A DNA stretch of 64,000 nt from Zelopaecilomyces penicillatus (Eukaryota; Ascomycota; Sordariomycetes; Hypocreales; Pseudodiploosporaceae), in contig VCCP01000003.1 in NCBI GenBank assembly GCA_005765155.1, forward strand, positions 2,356,001 to 2,420,000. Direction: 5' to 3'. Both the position numbers and the translations under genes were made by a program. This document shows positions 11,069 to 23,832 of this stretch, one piece after another; within the stretch, counting starts at the first letter, position 1, and each line of letters starts with the position of its first letter. The notes below the pieces were generated by a model that saw only the letters and a program-made list of their open reading frames with translations, did no database searches and was not told the DNA's origin.

Positions 11069-13600
11069 GTATACCCCCCTTCCTCTAAGACCACCCTTAG
11101 CCCTAATAACTAATAATAGCTTTATCACTATAACTATATAACTATAAATAGCTAATCAGCCCAGCTATTAATAAAGAAACTATAATTAATTAAAAGTAAA
11201 ACTTCTAATAGATTCTATTTCTTTCCTATAAATCTCTATATATAGGCTCTTTATATTTTATTAGAAATCCTCTATCTTATAACTCCTCTAAAAAAAGCCT
11301 TATTATTAATTGATTTCTTTATATAGTATTATCTCTTTAAGGCTAAGGATTCAGATAATATGTTAGACTTATAGAAGCATTAGAAATATACTTATTATAT
11401 ATAAATAGCTTCCTAGCTTCTTCCCTATTTATAGTATTAACTTTCCTAGTTTATCTAATAATAAAAGAGCTATTTTACCTTTTTAATCTATTAAGAAATA
11501 ATAGATTAATCACCTCCTTCTTTATATCTTTTTATAGCTAATCTTATATAATAGTAGCTTTCTATTAGTATAGGCTTCCTTATCTCTTAGGGCTTTATCT
11601 AATATTAAACTATTAAGGACCTTTAAGTCTAGTATAGATAATAAAAAGCAAAAGAAGATTAATAAAGAAATAATAATATAACTATAATATAAGCATTATA
11701 AGATTAAGTATCTAATAGTGATTACTATTAAGAAAGCTATTATAAAGGGTTCCTCTATATTAGAATTAATTATACTTAAAATCTTTATTATTAAATCTTT
11801 GATTTTATTTAAAGCTTTAACTAAGACTAAAAAACCCCCTTTTAAGTCTTCTACTTTTATAAGACCTAATAATAATAACTTATCTAATAAGATAAAGGAG
11901 ATAGACTTTAATAATAATCTATCTCTCTATTCCTTCTAGGATATTCCTTAATTATTAGCTAATAGCTAGTTAATAACTACTTCCCTTCTTATATTACTTC
12001 TAAGCTTAATAGTATTATAAGGATTTAAACTCTTATAAAGACTATATAGATTAAATCCTTAAGGGTAATACTAATAGCAAAGGAGATAAAGAGAGAGATA
12101 AGATAGATAATAAAAAAGTTAGAAAATCAATTAATCCTAATTCTCCTTTAAGTATTTCCTTTACTTCCTACTAATAAATCCTTCTTAGATTCTATCTTAT
12201 TACTTTTTCTTTATTAACTTTTAGCTTTATAATTCTTTTAATAATTCTAAATCACTTCCTAATACTAATACTATTATAGCCTCTTTTATAGTATATAATA
12301 CCTTTATCTCCTTTTCTATTATTTCTAAGTCTTTAGCTTTATCTATTATTAATAGATAACTCTATATAGTATCTAAGCTATTCCCTCTTTTTAATAATAG
12401 GTATTCTATATCTTCTATTACTAAGATTATAATAATAACTATATCTATTTATATTCTTAAGAACCCTTTAATTATAAAGAATATAATACCTAATAAGATA
12501 CCTTTTAAGAAGAAGATAATATCTAATAAAATATCTCTTAAATAAAGTTCTATTAAAATAGATATATTAACTATTACTAATAGCTTATCTATTATTAAGT
12601 ATATTAGATAATAATAGTATTTATCTAATAACTAATAAACTACTAGGAATCTAATCTTATATTATAAGTAAATAATTAATAATATAATTAAATAAGGTTT
12701 ATTATTATAATTACTTAACTATTATTAATACTTATATAGCTATCTTAAGGTCTATTAGTATTATATAGCTATATAGATCAAATAGGACCTAATAGCTAAT
12801 CCTATTCTAAAACCCAAAAAGACTAAACAGCCTAAACCCTATCAACAGAATAAATATATATTATATCCTATTATAGCTTAAATTCAAAGTTATTAATAAC
12901 TACTCTATAATCATTAAACTCTAGTATTTATACTATATAAATAATAACTATTCCTATTATAGAGTGATAGTAAATTATTATATACTTATATATAATCTTA
13001 TCTAATATAGGATATAATTAAAGCTTAACTTAATACTACTCTTTTTATTCTTTATAGCTATTTCTTTATTAATATTTCCTAGGAGATATTTTAGTATATA
13101 TAAGGTAAGATTAAATAAATACTTAACTATATATACTAAAAGCTAATAACTACCCTTACTTATAACAAGGTATAATAAAATATAGATAAAGATAAAGCTT
13201 TTCTTATAAAAAGTATTTTAAATTTTTAGATTTGATTAATATTATATTAGGCTAACTCCCTTTAAATTATTATAAATATCCAGGCTTAATAATATAATAT
13301 TAGTTTTAATATATAATTAAGCTTAATATAACTACTAATAATTATATAGATATATATTAATAATACTTTTATACTATTATTAATAATTCTTCTCTCTTAT
13401 ATTATACTTAATAGTTAGACTAATATAAAGGCCACTTTAAATAGTCTTCCTAATATAGCTCTAGAATTAAATTCCTCTAATAAGGATAATAATAAAAGTA
13501 ATAATAATAATAATAATAAGAATAATTATTAAGATAATTACTTAAGGGATTCTAGTATTTAAGAAAATAATTTACTTAGCTTTTACTAATACTATTAAAG
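11069..13600 (-). pseudogene. Gypsy-1 region downstream of the chromodomain, unrecognised
   Basis: About 2.5 kb between the chromodomain-like stretch and the 3' LTR, unusually long for a Gypsy element. On the minus strand from about 12445 to 12130 one frame reads as a charged, Leu/Ile/Lys/Glu-rich chain (for example AKDLEIIEKEIKVLYTIKEA) broken only by TAA/TAG, as expected for a RIP-damaged coding region. I recognise no domain. It could be a 3' accessory ORF, a long C-terminal extension, or an older nested insertion. The small plus-strand ORF at 11718-11939 has no family resemblance. Confidence 0.4.
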
Positions 13601-13639
13601 ACTCCTACTCCTTAATAGCTAGGTTTTTAATAAGAAAGC

Positions 13640-14949
13640 TTTATATTTATATATTATTATATAATCTAAGAAATCCCTCTTATTTAGCTAATAATTATCC
13701 TTATTATTATAATTCTCTTATTTTATATAGTATATTTATTGCTTATTATTCTACTTATATATTAAGATTTTTTTTATTATATAGAATTATTCTAGTATAA
13801 AAGGATTATCTTCTAGCTTACTTAGTTTATCCCTATTATTATATATCTCTAGGTTTATAATATTAAATATATTATATATCCTGATTAAATCTAATAATTA
13901 AAGTTAATAAGCTAAGCTATTACTTTTTATCTATTTCTTAATCTAATAAGGGCCTATGAATTTCTCTATTAACTTCCTTATAGGATATTTCAACTTAAGG
14001 TATTTTATAATAATCATTATCCAATCATTAACTTTAAACTACTTTTCTTATCTTTTCTTATTATATTACTTTTTATACTATTAATATACCCTTTTTAATA
14101 CCTCTATTATTATATTATAGCTTATCTATAGCTCCTGGATTCTTTTCTTAAAGCCCTTATATAGTCCTTTTAATTGAATTCTATCTTATATTAGTACTAT
14201 TAGCTTATAGCTATATAGTAGATAAGCCAAGGATTCTCTTATAGTATTATATTATACTGTATTATAGCAGAACTGGGCTAATAGTAGTCTTATAGTCTAA
14301 TCAAGCTGATCTTTATTAATAAAGCTTTATAGGTAATATTCGATTATCTAATTTATCCATTCTATCTGCTTATTTATCTATAAATAGAATATAATACTTA
14401 ATCACTGCTTATAAGCTAATAAATAGTAGAATATTTTCTAGAATATACTTATAAATACTATACTATAATCTAATATAATTCCCTATAATATCCTAAAATA
14501 CTTAAATATATAATCTAAGAATAAGATTACTAGACTATTATTAATAATATACTTTATTATAAGGATAAATAATAAAAGATTTATATATCTATCTATAATA
14601 ATAAGAATATTATTATATATCTTATTCTTTATTCTTAATTTAGATAAATCTATAATAAAATCTATAAAGATTTCCTATTAAGGTCCTTCTAGGATTAATA
14701 AAGCAGCTAGATAATTATATAATTAATACTGCTTAGGTTTATTTGATTAGCAGGAGTTATAGGTTTATATAAATTTTATTATATCTCTCTTTATATCTTT
14801 CTAATAATAAGTTATTATTAATTATCTTAATATTCTATTAATTCCTTAATAGCCTGATATTAGATTATTATAAAGTATTATTAAAATTTTAATCCTTATT
14901 TTAATTAAAATAAAGACCTTCCTAAAATATAATAATAACTAGTTATTAT
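13640..14949 (-). pseudogene. Gypsy-1 integrase, GPY tail and chromodomain remnants
   Basis: Reading the minus strand from 14949 downward gives an integrase core end (Q-I-E-W-I-N near 14380, then LLLAQFCYN, the usual LAQFAYN, near 14290), then a tail with KYPIRKLIEKFIGPY near 13980, followed by RIYNIFNI (usual RIHxVFHV) near 13860. Further on, a chromodomain-like run (YEVE...LLAK.EGF, usual WLVKWKGY) ends near 13640. Stops are TAA/TAG replacing Gln and Trp. The integrase N-terminal part is separated from RNase H by Copia-1. Confidence 0.7.
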
Positions 14950-14954
14950 CTATT

Positions 14955-15406
14955 TATTAAAATAAGTGGGTTTTAAATAACAGCCTGATCTATTATAAGA
15001 CTAGTAGCTAGACCTATTACAGTTTAGCAGCTAAACCTGCTATAGCCCTAGCAGCTAAACCTGCTATAAGACCTAAAAAGCCTATACAGCCTGACCTGCT
15101 ATATCAGGCTAGACTAGTAAAATAAGGGCTTATCCCTTATACCTCTCCCTTTCTTATTATTTAAAATACTTAGAAATCTAAAGAAATATTATTTGGAATT
15201 CTTAAATAATTTCAAATAATCCTAGTATTATTTAAATATATAAGATAATTAGATTCCTAGTTGAATCCTGCTTTCTTTCTCTATCAGTAATTTAATTATT
15301 TCTTTCTTCTTTTTTATAGACTTTACTTTAAATAACTATTTACTATCTTTCTTCCACTGCTATTACTATTAGCTTTAATTATAACTTTATACTATAAATT
15401 ATAATA
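14955..15406 (+). repeat. 5' LTR of Copia-1
   Basis: Contains an array of short hairpin-like units of the type TAGCAG-N8-CTGCTA, about six in a row, followed by a conserved stretch ending near ACTTTATACTATAAATTATAATA. Compared with the right LTR it carries a unit-sized indel within the array and more C-to-T changes. Confidence 0.9.
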
Positions 15407-16199
15407 AATTATAAGCCTAGAAGAATAGTTATTCCAGACTATAAAAAAAAGACTCTTTTTCCTATTATATTCAATCTCTTTATATATTAGATTTTTCGCC
15501 CCTCCTCTAACCAGTCGAACCCATATTTCCCACTAATTAGAAGTCATAAAAAACACTATATACACAAGAGTTAAATATCAGACCTATAGCTTACAGCATA
15601 ACCCACTTTCAGATTTATAGATTACTAATTTAGACTTATAGAATTATAGATCATAGCTTTACTAACTATATTAAATATAATTAATCATTTGAATTATTAA
15701 TCAACTTTATAAAAGGCCTATATAAGACTATAGAAGTTAGCTAATTAAGCAAAGATACTATACCAGCTATACTATAACCTGATTATAGCTAGTATATAAT
15801 AGATAACCCTTATACCTAGTACCCCTCTAGCTAATTAGCTAGTTCTAGGGCTCTTACTAAGACCTAGCTATATATAGCACTGCTATAACCAGTACTTTCA
15901 GCTATTTATAATACTATTATATAGCTATAAGCTTATTTTTAAAAGCTTATTTTTCTTTTATACTACTATAATCACTAGTTATAATAGTCTGACTCTGAAA
16001 ATATCTAATCAGGACCTTCTAATAAAAGGAAATTTATTAGAATTATAGGCTCTTTGATCCCAGATATAGGAGCTCACCCAGCAACTATAACAGCTATAGG
16101 CCCGAGTTATAGGGGCTATAGTAGCTGATAGTACTAAAGAACCACCATAACCTCAACCTAAGCCATCTTAGCTATTACTATAGCTAGCATAGCCCTCTA

Positions 16200-19100
16200 A
16201 TATACTAGGGAAACTAGCTTTAAAAGAGCTATCTAAGAAAATACAAGCCTTTTTAGAAGCCTATAGGTTAAGGGGCTCTGATAACTATAATCAATAGCTT
16301 CAGGCCCTATTAATCCAACTATAGGCACTTAGATTACCCACTTTTCTTTTAAACCCCACTATAAGCCTTAGCCTTAGCAACCATCATTAGACTATTTTGC
16401 TTCTATTACTTTGTAATAGCTGTATATAACACCCACAAGCCTCTATAAATTGGGTTATAACACTACTGGAAGCTTATAAAATACTGAATAAGCAATACTA
16501 CTGCAATGCTACCCTATAGCATAGAACCCTCTATAGCACCTTTTATAAGCTTAGCTTTAACAGCTATAAAGGCTCTATAGAGGCATTTAACAGTGAATTT
16601 AACACTCAACTTGCTAAGCTATAGTTAGCTTTAGTTATTATATAGCCTATAGATCAGATAAACTAATATCTAAAGGCTATAAAAGATACTTTTCTATAAT
16701 AGGCTGAACACTAAAGGAACAATATCAGGATCCATACAGCACTTAATACCTTACTAGATGCCCTGAATTTACAGTTCCTTATAATGGACTTACTAAAAGA
16801 GCTATAAGATAAAAGCTCTTTAGTTGTAAAAGCTAGCTCTTATAGGGCTAGAGAAGCTAAAAAACCTTCTAAAAAGACCTATAAGGACTTTAAAAAGAAG
16901 GAAAAACCGTCTAAATCCACTAAAAAACAGCCTTATAAGCCCTTTCAGAAGGATAAAAAGATAAAGAAGCCTGCTACTAACAGTAAGGAACCTGATAAAG
17001 CTTCCTTTATAATAGGCACTTATAACCTATCTATAGATGACTGAAATACTATAGCTAGCACCTAGAGCTCTGATTCTAAATCTAATATAGAAGGTTTAGA
17101 AGCTATAAAGCTTAAAGAATCAGCCTATAGTACTTATTATAACACTAACATAAAGAACGCCCTACTATATAATACTGGCTCAATATATCATATAGTCAAT
17201 AATAGAACCCTCTTCACTAATTATAGTGCTTATAGCAAGAAACCAAGGCCTATAGTGATTGATAGTGGTTCAATCTACCCAAAAGGATCTGGAACAGCTG
17301 TATTTACAGTGCTCACAGCGCTTAATCCCAGAATATATAGCACTCTAGAGCTAAAAAATACACTATATATCCCTAATATAGATATAAATATAATAAGTAA
17401 GATTAAGTACTATACTTCTAATAGCACGCTTATAAAAGAGAAGCTATTTATAATAGACTGAACCTGCTATAGCCTACTAAACTTCACTAAACACAGCTTC
17501 TTCCTACAGCAAAAAGGGAAGCCTATACCTGAATTTATAAGGCCTTCTAATCACTATTACAGCTATCCAATAGTGATTAAAATCACCTCTAAACCTCCCC
17601 CTGGTATATATAAGGACCTCATTGAGCCCTCTAAATCAGTAAAACAGCCGCTAGAACCAATAAAAAGCCCTGAAATTTCAGGCCCATATATACCAGAAAG
17701 CCCTAATACAGACTTAGGCCTACCAAAAGACCCACTAGAAGATGCTATATCCCTTCTAGAACCCTCTAAAAACATTATTATAAAGGGAGATATAGGTCTT
17801 TCAGCTAAAACTAGCTATTAAAAGCTGCTATAGCTAGCAGGAATTTAGCACATCTATCTCGGCTATATTGGCCTATAGCTACTAAAGAAGACCGCTAAAA
17901 TTTCAATAAGCTTACCTGATTTTACTGCTATAAAAGAAACAGATTTCTTCTGTTTAGTATATATACAGGCTAAATCAGTATACAGACCCTCTAAAAACCC
18001 AATTCCAGACCCATTAGAAGTGCTAGAGGTTATAGAAAGAGATATATTTCAGATAAAACCAATCCCTTATAATAAGCTCTCTATAGGGCTTATTTTAATA
18101 GAAAGAAAATCCTATTATTAAATGGTTCTTTTACTGTTTAATAAGGAAGGTTATACTGTCTTCTCTGCTATAAAGGGACTATTTAAAGGACTAAAAGCCT
18201 ACTATAAAAAATACCCTTTATAGCTGTATTTTAATAGTGGAAAAGAGGTCTTAGCACTGCTAAAAGACTAGCTAGCAGGCAAAGGCATCGGTTTTAATAT
18301 ATCCAGCCCCTATATTCATAAGTAAAATAGCCTGCTAGAACACTCTATAAGGGTTATTCTAGACTGATTATAAGCCACTATAATATAGGCCTAGCTCCTA
18401 TTCTACCTTTAGATCATTATTTTACCTGCTATAGTTAACCTTATTAACTGTATAACAGTTATAAACAAGGACCTCAGCCTATTATAGCTCTTCTTATAAG
18501 AGCTAAAACCAGCTCTAGCAGCTAACAAACCAAATTTAATAGCCTATAGAGCTATTAAAGTATATTATAAGGTTGTTATCCCTACTAAGAAGCGCTAATA
18601 AAGCATTAAACTAAGCCCTAGAACAGAACCAGCCAGACTACTAGCTATATTAGGCAAAAATATCTATTCAATCTATATACCCTCCCGCTGGCAGGTAATT
18701 AAGACCTCTTTCCTTTATATTATAAAAGGAATAGGCCCTATAAGCCAGGGCCTAAAGGGCAATTTTCATAGCCTTTAGAGCCCTTCTAGCTTAAAGGGAG
18801 AATTAAAAGAGCTTTACACCCCACTAAAACCAACAAACCAACCTAACCTAAAGAGTCTAACTGATTTATAAGCTCTTGATTAAGCTAGAAGACCTATACA
18901 GCTGCCAGAACCTGTATTACAGCCCCTAGCACAGCTGCCACAGCTGCCACAGCCCTTATCACAGCCCTTAGTATAGCTGCCACAGCTGTTAGAAGACCCT
19001 GAACCTATATAGCTAGACCTTGCCTACCCTATAAATATCTACTATAAGCTAAAGGCAAAATTCACTGCTAAGGCTTCTTTAGAATCTGCTAGCTGGAAAC

Positions 19101-20727
19101 AAGCCTTAGAAGACCCTGCTAAGGAATAGTGGATTAGCACTATTTATAGCGAATTCCACCAAATTCTATAAGCTAAAGTCATGCATTTTATCCCTTTTTC
19201 AGAGATTCCAAAAGACCGAAAAATCCTGAAAAATAGGCTTATTCTTAAGCTTAAAAAGGACTCATAAAATCAGCCCTTAAAATATAAGGCTAGGCTTGTT
19301 ATAAAGGGTTTTATATAAACTGAAGGAAAGGATTACTTTAAAACCTTTATAGCTATTAGTATTCCCCCTACCTAGCGGATTTTACTAGCTTTAACAGCCT
19401 TTTATAACTAGGAAATCAAGCAAATTGATTTTATAGGGGCTATTTTAAACAGCCAGTTATCTAAGGATATTTTTATAGAATTTCCAGAAGGCCTCTCTTC
19501 TTTTATAGAGACCCAGACCCCTGGAAATAGATCTTTAGCAACCTTATTAGCCAAGCTAAGCTATAACCCTGCTATAAAACAGGTTATTCTACTAAAAAAG
19601 GCCCTATACAGGCTAAAGCAAGGCCCCCATAAGTAGCAATAGCAGCTAATTAAGCTGCTAGCTACCCTAGGGTTCCAACCCTTAGTCTCTAACCCAGCAG
19701 TCTTTATCAATACTAAGACTAATACCTTTATTATAACCTATATTGATGACTGCCTTATTATAGGACCTGACCTACCCTATATTAACAAGCTAAAACGCCT
19801 GTTAAATAAGGTCTTTACTATAGAAGATAGAGGCCCTACAGCCTTTTTCTTAGGGGTTTAAATCAACCATAACCAGGCTAAAAGAGAGCTAAGGCTGCAC
19901 CAGTCTTAATATATTGATAAGGCTCTTTAGCGCTTTCAGCTATAAGATACAACCCCTATAGCTATACCCCTACAGCCTAGAGCGCTAAAAAAACCCCTAA
20001 AAAGGGTTCTTACCCCTACTGAATAACAGACCTATCAACAGATTATAGGGACTTTAATATACCTTATACTGCTTTCTAGGCCTAATATAGCCTTTTCAAT
20101 TCAATAGCTTTCTCGATATATACAACAGGGCTATATTAACCACTATAACACAGCTAGAAACCTTTTAAAATACCTAAAAGGCTCTAAAGAACTAGCTATC
20201 CTTTATAAGGCTTCAGACCTTATATAAGCTAAACAACTAGCTCTTCAGCTGCTAGGCTATTCAAATAATGATTTTATAGGCTATAAAGCTACTAGCAAAT
20301 CCACCTATAAGTATCTCTTTAAGCTAGCTAGCAGGCCTATCTACTAGAAGGCAAAAAGACAGACTACTATAGCCCTCTCAACTATAGAAGCTGAATCAGA
20401 TGCTTTAGTAGAGGCTATAAAAGAGCTAAAATAGCTCTCTGGGCTCTTTATAAAGCTAAAAATCCCCCTTTAGCAGCCTATAGACCTGTATTATAATAAT
20501 ACAGCCTCTATAAATAATACTAAGAACCCTGATCAGTATACCCAAACTAAGTACACCCTGTTAAAATTCCACTATATTAGGTAAGAGACAGCTAGTGAGC
20601 TATTTAAGATAAATTATCTTATAATTAAGGCTATACCTATTGATAGGCTAACTAAGGCTTTAATAGGCCCTGTTTTTCAGGGCTTTTTAAGCCTATTAAA
20701 CCTGCAAAAACCCTTTATTAAAAGCTA
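16200..20727 (+). pseudogene. Copia-1 gag-pol, inactivated by RIP-type stops
   Basis: One long reading frame can be followed through many TAA/TAG. The gag-like part spans about 16450-16900 and ends in a Lys-rich tail (KKPSKKTYKDFKKKEKPSK). The protease reads YNTGSIYHIVNN at about 17168-17203; the family Asp of D-S/T-G is now Asn. An integrase region lies at about 17900-18650. A Pro/Gln/Leu-rich linker with repeated CAGCTGCCA follows at about 18925-18990. Reverse transcriptase has LKLKKDS near 19250, ALYRLKQGPHK near 19600 and YIDDCLIIG at about 19739. RNase H reads YSNNDFIGYKATSKS near 20255, with Asp-to-Asn change, and STIEAESDAL near 20380. The pieces that stay open (17255-17461 and 17573-17821) are fragments of this frame, not genes. 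Confidence 0.88.
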
Positions 20728-20756
20728 GCTATATATATATAGCTTACTAGAGGGAG

Positions 20757-21196
20757 TGTTAAAATAAGTGGGTTTTATATAACAGCCTGACCTGTTATAA
20801 GACTAGTAGCTAGACCTACTATAGCTTAGCAGCTAAACCTGCTATAGCCCTAGCAGCCAGACCTGCTATAAAATAGCAGCCTGACCTGCTATATCAGGCT
20901 AGACTAGTAAAATAAGGGCTTATCCCTTATACCTCTCCCTTTCTTATTATTTGAAATGCTTAGAAATCTAAAGAAATATTATTTAGAATTCTTAAATAAT
21001 TTCAAATAATCCTAGTATTATTTAGATATATAAGATAGCTAGATTCCTAGTTGAATCCTGCTTTCTTTCTCTATCAGCAATTCAATCACTTCTTTCTTCT
21101 TTTTTATAGACTTCACTCTAGATAACTATTCGCTGCCTTTCTTCCACTGCTATCACTACTAGCTTTAATTATAACTTTATACTACAAATTACAATA
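20757..21196 (+). repeat. 3' LTR of Copia-1
   Basis: 440 bp, begins TGTTAAAATAAGTGGG right after the polypurine tract and ends TACAAATTACAATA before the duplication CTATT. It keeps more CA and CG than the left LTR. Confidence 0.92.
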
Positions 21197-21201
21197 CTAT
21201 T

Positions 21202-23421
21202 AATTAACTATTATATCTATTAAAAGAATTATTTACCTTAGATTACTTTTAGATATAAAATAAATCATTATTCTATACTTTTAATAATATAATTATAAGG
21301 GTATTAATATCCTCTTATAATATTATAGTAATACTCCTTTAAATCACTTATTTATTTATAATTAAAATTCTCTGGATTATATATCAAAAATAAAACACTT
21401 GCTTAATTATAATTAAAACCCTTCTAATAAAAGAAATAGATATAGATTATAACCCTATACCCTTATAGCTAGCCTCTAAAAATCCATTTATAACTAGAAT
21501 CTCTATTAATTATATAATTATAACTTCTAAGATTTCTTTAGTATTATAAAAATATTTAAGGAAGGAGAATAAATAGCCTTTCCTTGATTCTTAGATATCT
21601 TCTATATCTATATAATCTAGCCTTCTAAATAATATATCCACTAGATTCAACCTATCTAATCTATACTTAATTCTAAAATTAAACAGTATTAGCTAATTAA
21701 GTATATTTATTTACTAGCTTAAAAGCTTTTATTTTACTATTAGATAGCTATAATTTAGATAATCTATTATAATTATAATCTTATATTCTAAATAGGCTAA
21801 ATAATAATATTATACCTAAAAAGCTTCTATAATTACTAATATCTTAGTATTTAATATATAATAGTATAATTCTATCCTATTAAGTTTTCTTAATATATAA
21901 GCTATTAGATATTATTTCCTATTAATATATTATATTAGTATAATACCTATAATAAAATCCAATATATCTATTTTAATATAAATAGAAATAGCTGGATTAA
22001 AGTAGGTTAGTATTAGCTGCTTTAAGAATTTTTACTTTAGTTCCTTAAAAGCAGCTTGCTTATAGCTTCTTATATATATAAGGCCCTTTTTCTTACCCTT
22101 TATTAAGTCTATAAAGGATATAATAATCTTATTATAGTTCTTAATAAATTATTAATAAAATCCTATAAAACCAAGGAATTATTAAATATCTTTAATATTA
22201 ATAGATAATAGCTAACTAGCTATTATCTATACCTATTCTTTCTTTATATATATTCCTTTAGAGCTAATAATAAACCCTAGATATACTACTATATTAATAC
22301 TAAAGTTATATTTCTATAAGTTTATATATAAGCTATTTTATTCTAATCTTTAAAGTATCTAATATATATTATCTATATAAGTATCTAGATCACTATTATA
22401 TATCAGGATATTATTTAGATATATAATATAGATATAATCTATAAGGCCTTATAGTATATTATTAATATATTCCTAAAATATAATAGGGATATTTATAAAT
22501 CTAAAAGGCATTACTTAATACTTAAAATAGCTATAATAATATTAGAAAGCAATCTTCTATTTATTACCTTCTTTAATATATATCTAATAATATATATCTT
22601 TAAGATTAAATTTAATAAATTTCTTTACTCCTTAAAGTTAATTTAAGATCTTATAGATTAATAGTAATAGGGCTTGGTTTTTCTTTATTACTTAATTAAA
22701 AGTATAATAATTAATATAAAGATATAGCTTACTTTCTTTCTTTAGAATAAATAGAATAGATACTCTATATAGGCTTACTAATCAATATATCCAACCTTAT
22801 TTCAAAGCTATATAAAGATATTCCTAGAGTATTTCTAGCTTTTTTTCTATTAAAGAGTAGATAGGGCCTTATAATAATACCTTTCTATTAATCAATTCTA
22901 TTAAATAAATTTATCCTTTAAGCAGTAATAGCTTAATAGCTGCTTTCTTATTAAATATCTCTATAAATTATATATATTTAGATAATAGAGTCTTTATAAG
23001 TTCTTTATCTTCTTTTAGCTATAGCTTATTATTATTAATAGATCTTATACCTAAGATAATTATTATAGTTTTTATTATTCTTATAATCTATTAAGCTTAT
23101 TTTATATTAGTAATAAATTTAATACTCTATTCTATTAAGGGGTAATTTTAATAATCCTTTAATTATATAATTCTTAGGTCTATAATATAAAAGAAAAGCA
23201 ATCTTAAGATAAAATCTTCTTTAATATCTATTATAATATAATTTATAAGATATCTTTTTATTATTCCTTAATTATTATAAAGTTCTATTAACTTTATAAT
23301 TCTCTTATATATAGGAAAGTTAATATTCTTATATATTATCTTTAATAAGAAGCCTTCTTTTAGATGATTAAAGTCTATTAATAACTTTAGATTAATAAGA
23401 TAAACTTCTAACCCTAAATCA
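21202..23421 (-). pseudogene. Gypsy-1 reverse transcriptase and RNase H remnants
   Basis: Minus-strand translation shows a GPIYSLIEKKLEIL-like block near 22850, a Gypsy RT core with VMPF near 22505, and YLNNILIYN at about 22402-22425 (usual YLDDILIYS). RNase H-like sequence follows toward 21250. Stops are TAA/TAG. The frame is interrupted at 21201 by Copia-1 and upstream at 23422 by a solo LTR. The part upstream of the RT (toward 25271) should hold gag and protease. Confidence 0.72.
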
Positions 23422-23426
23422 AATAA

Positions 23427-23827
23427 TAGTGTTAAAATAAAATGGGTTTTTTCTATATATAGCAGCCTAACCTGCTATAGTCTAGCAGCTTAACCTGCAC
23501 AGCTCAGTAAGCTAAGCTTATAAAGCCCTTATAGCTTAACCTATAAAGGGATAGACTAGTGCTTACTTTCTGTTTTAGTATTTAGAATATCTAATAATTC
23601 TAAATAGTTATTTGGAATATCTTAAAATAATTCCAAATTATCTTAGAATTAGATAGATATAAAAGATAGAAGGATTCCTAGTTATATCCTTCTTCTTTTC
23701 TATATCGGCAATTCAATCACTTCTTTCTTCTTTTCTACAGACTTCACTCTAGATAACTATTCGCTGCCTTTCTTCCACTGCTATCGCTACTAGCTTTAGT
23801 TATAACTTTATACTGCAAATTGCAATA
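23427..23827 (+). repeat. Solo LTR, Copia-1-related subfamily
   Basis: 401 bp from TGTTAAAATAAAATGGG to TGCAAATTGCAATA, flanked by the perfect duplication AATAG at 23422-23426 and 23828-23832. No internal region is present, so it is a recombination product. The right half closely matches the Copia-1 LTR (ATCACTTCTTTCTTCTTTTC, TTCGCTGCCTTTCTTCCACT), but the left half differs and has fewer hairpin units. It lies inside Gypsy-1. Confidence 0.9.
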
Positions 23828-23832
23828 AATAG

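Larger units (their letters stand above)
14955..21196 (+). mobile_element. Copia-1: full-length, moderately RIP-mutated Copia LTR retrotransposon
   Basis: LTRs 14955-15406 (452 bp) and 20757-21196 (440 bp), starting TGTTAAAATAAGTGGG (first G now A on the left) and ending ACAATA/ATAATA, with the perfect target duplication CTATT at 14950-14954 and 21197-21201. The polypurine tract AGAGGGAGTG lies directly before the right LTR. The interior encodes gag, protease, integrase, reverse transcriptase and RNase H in Copia order on the plus strand. This is the least decayed element in the window, yet it is dead through many in-frame TAA/TAG. It sits inside Gypsy-1, so it is younger. Copia-2 (38363-45015) and the solo LTRs at 23427 and 52097 are related. 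Confidence 0.93.

Noticed and set aside
10870..11094. 74-codon minus-strand ORF
   Set aside because: It covers the Gypsy-1 3' LTR and the polypurine tract, and the partner LTR does not preserve it.
11718..11939. 73-codon plus-strand ORF in Gypsy-1
   Set aside because: Low-complexity, antisense to the element's coding strand, with no recognisable family.
17255..17821. Three ORFs of 68-82 codons treated as separate genes
   Set aside because: The two plus-strand ones are pieces of the Copia-1 frame between RIP-type stops; the minus-strand one is a shadow.
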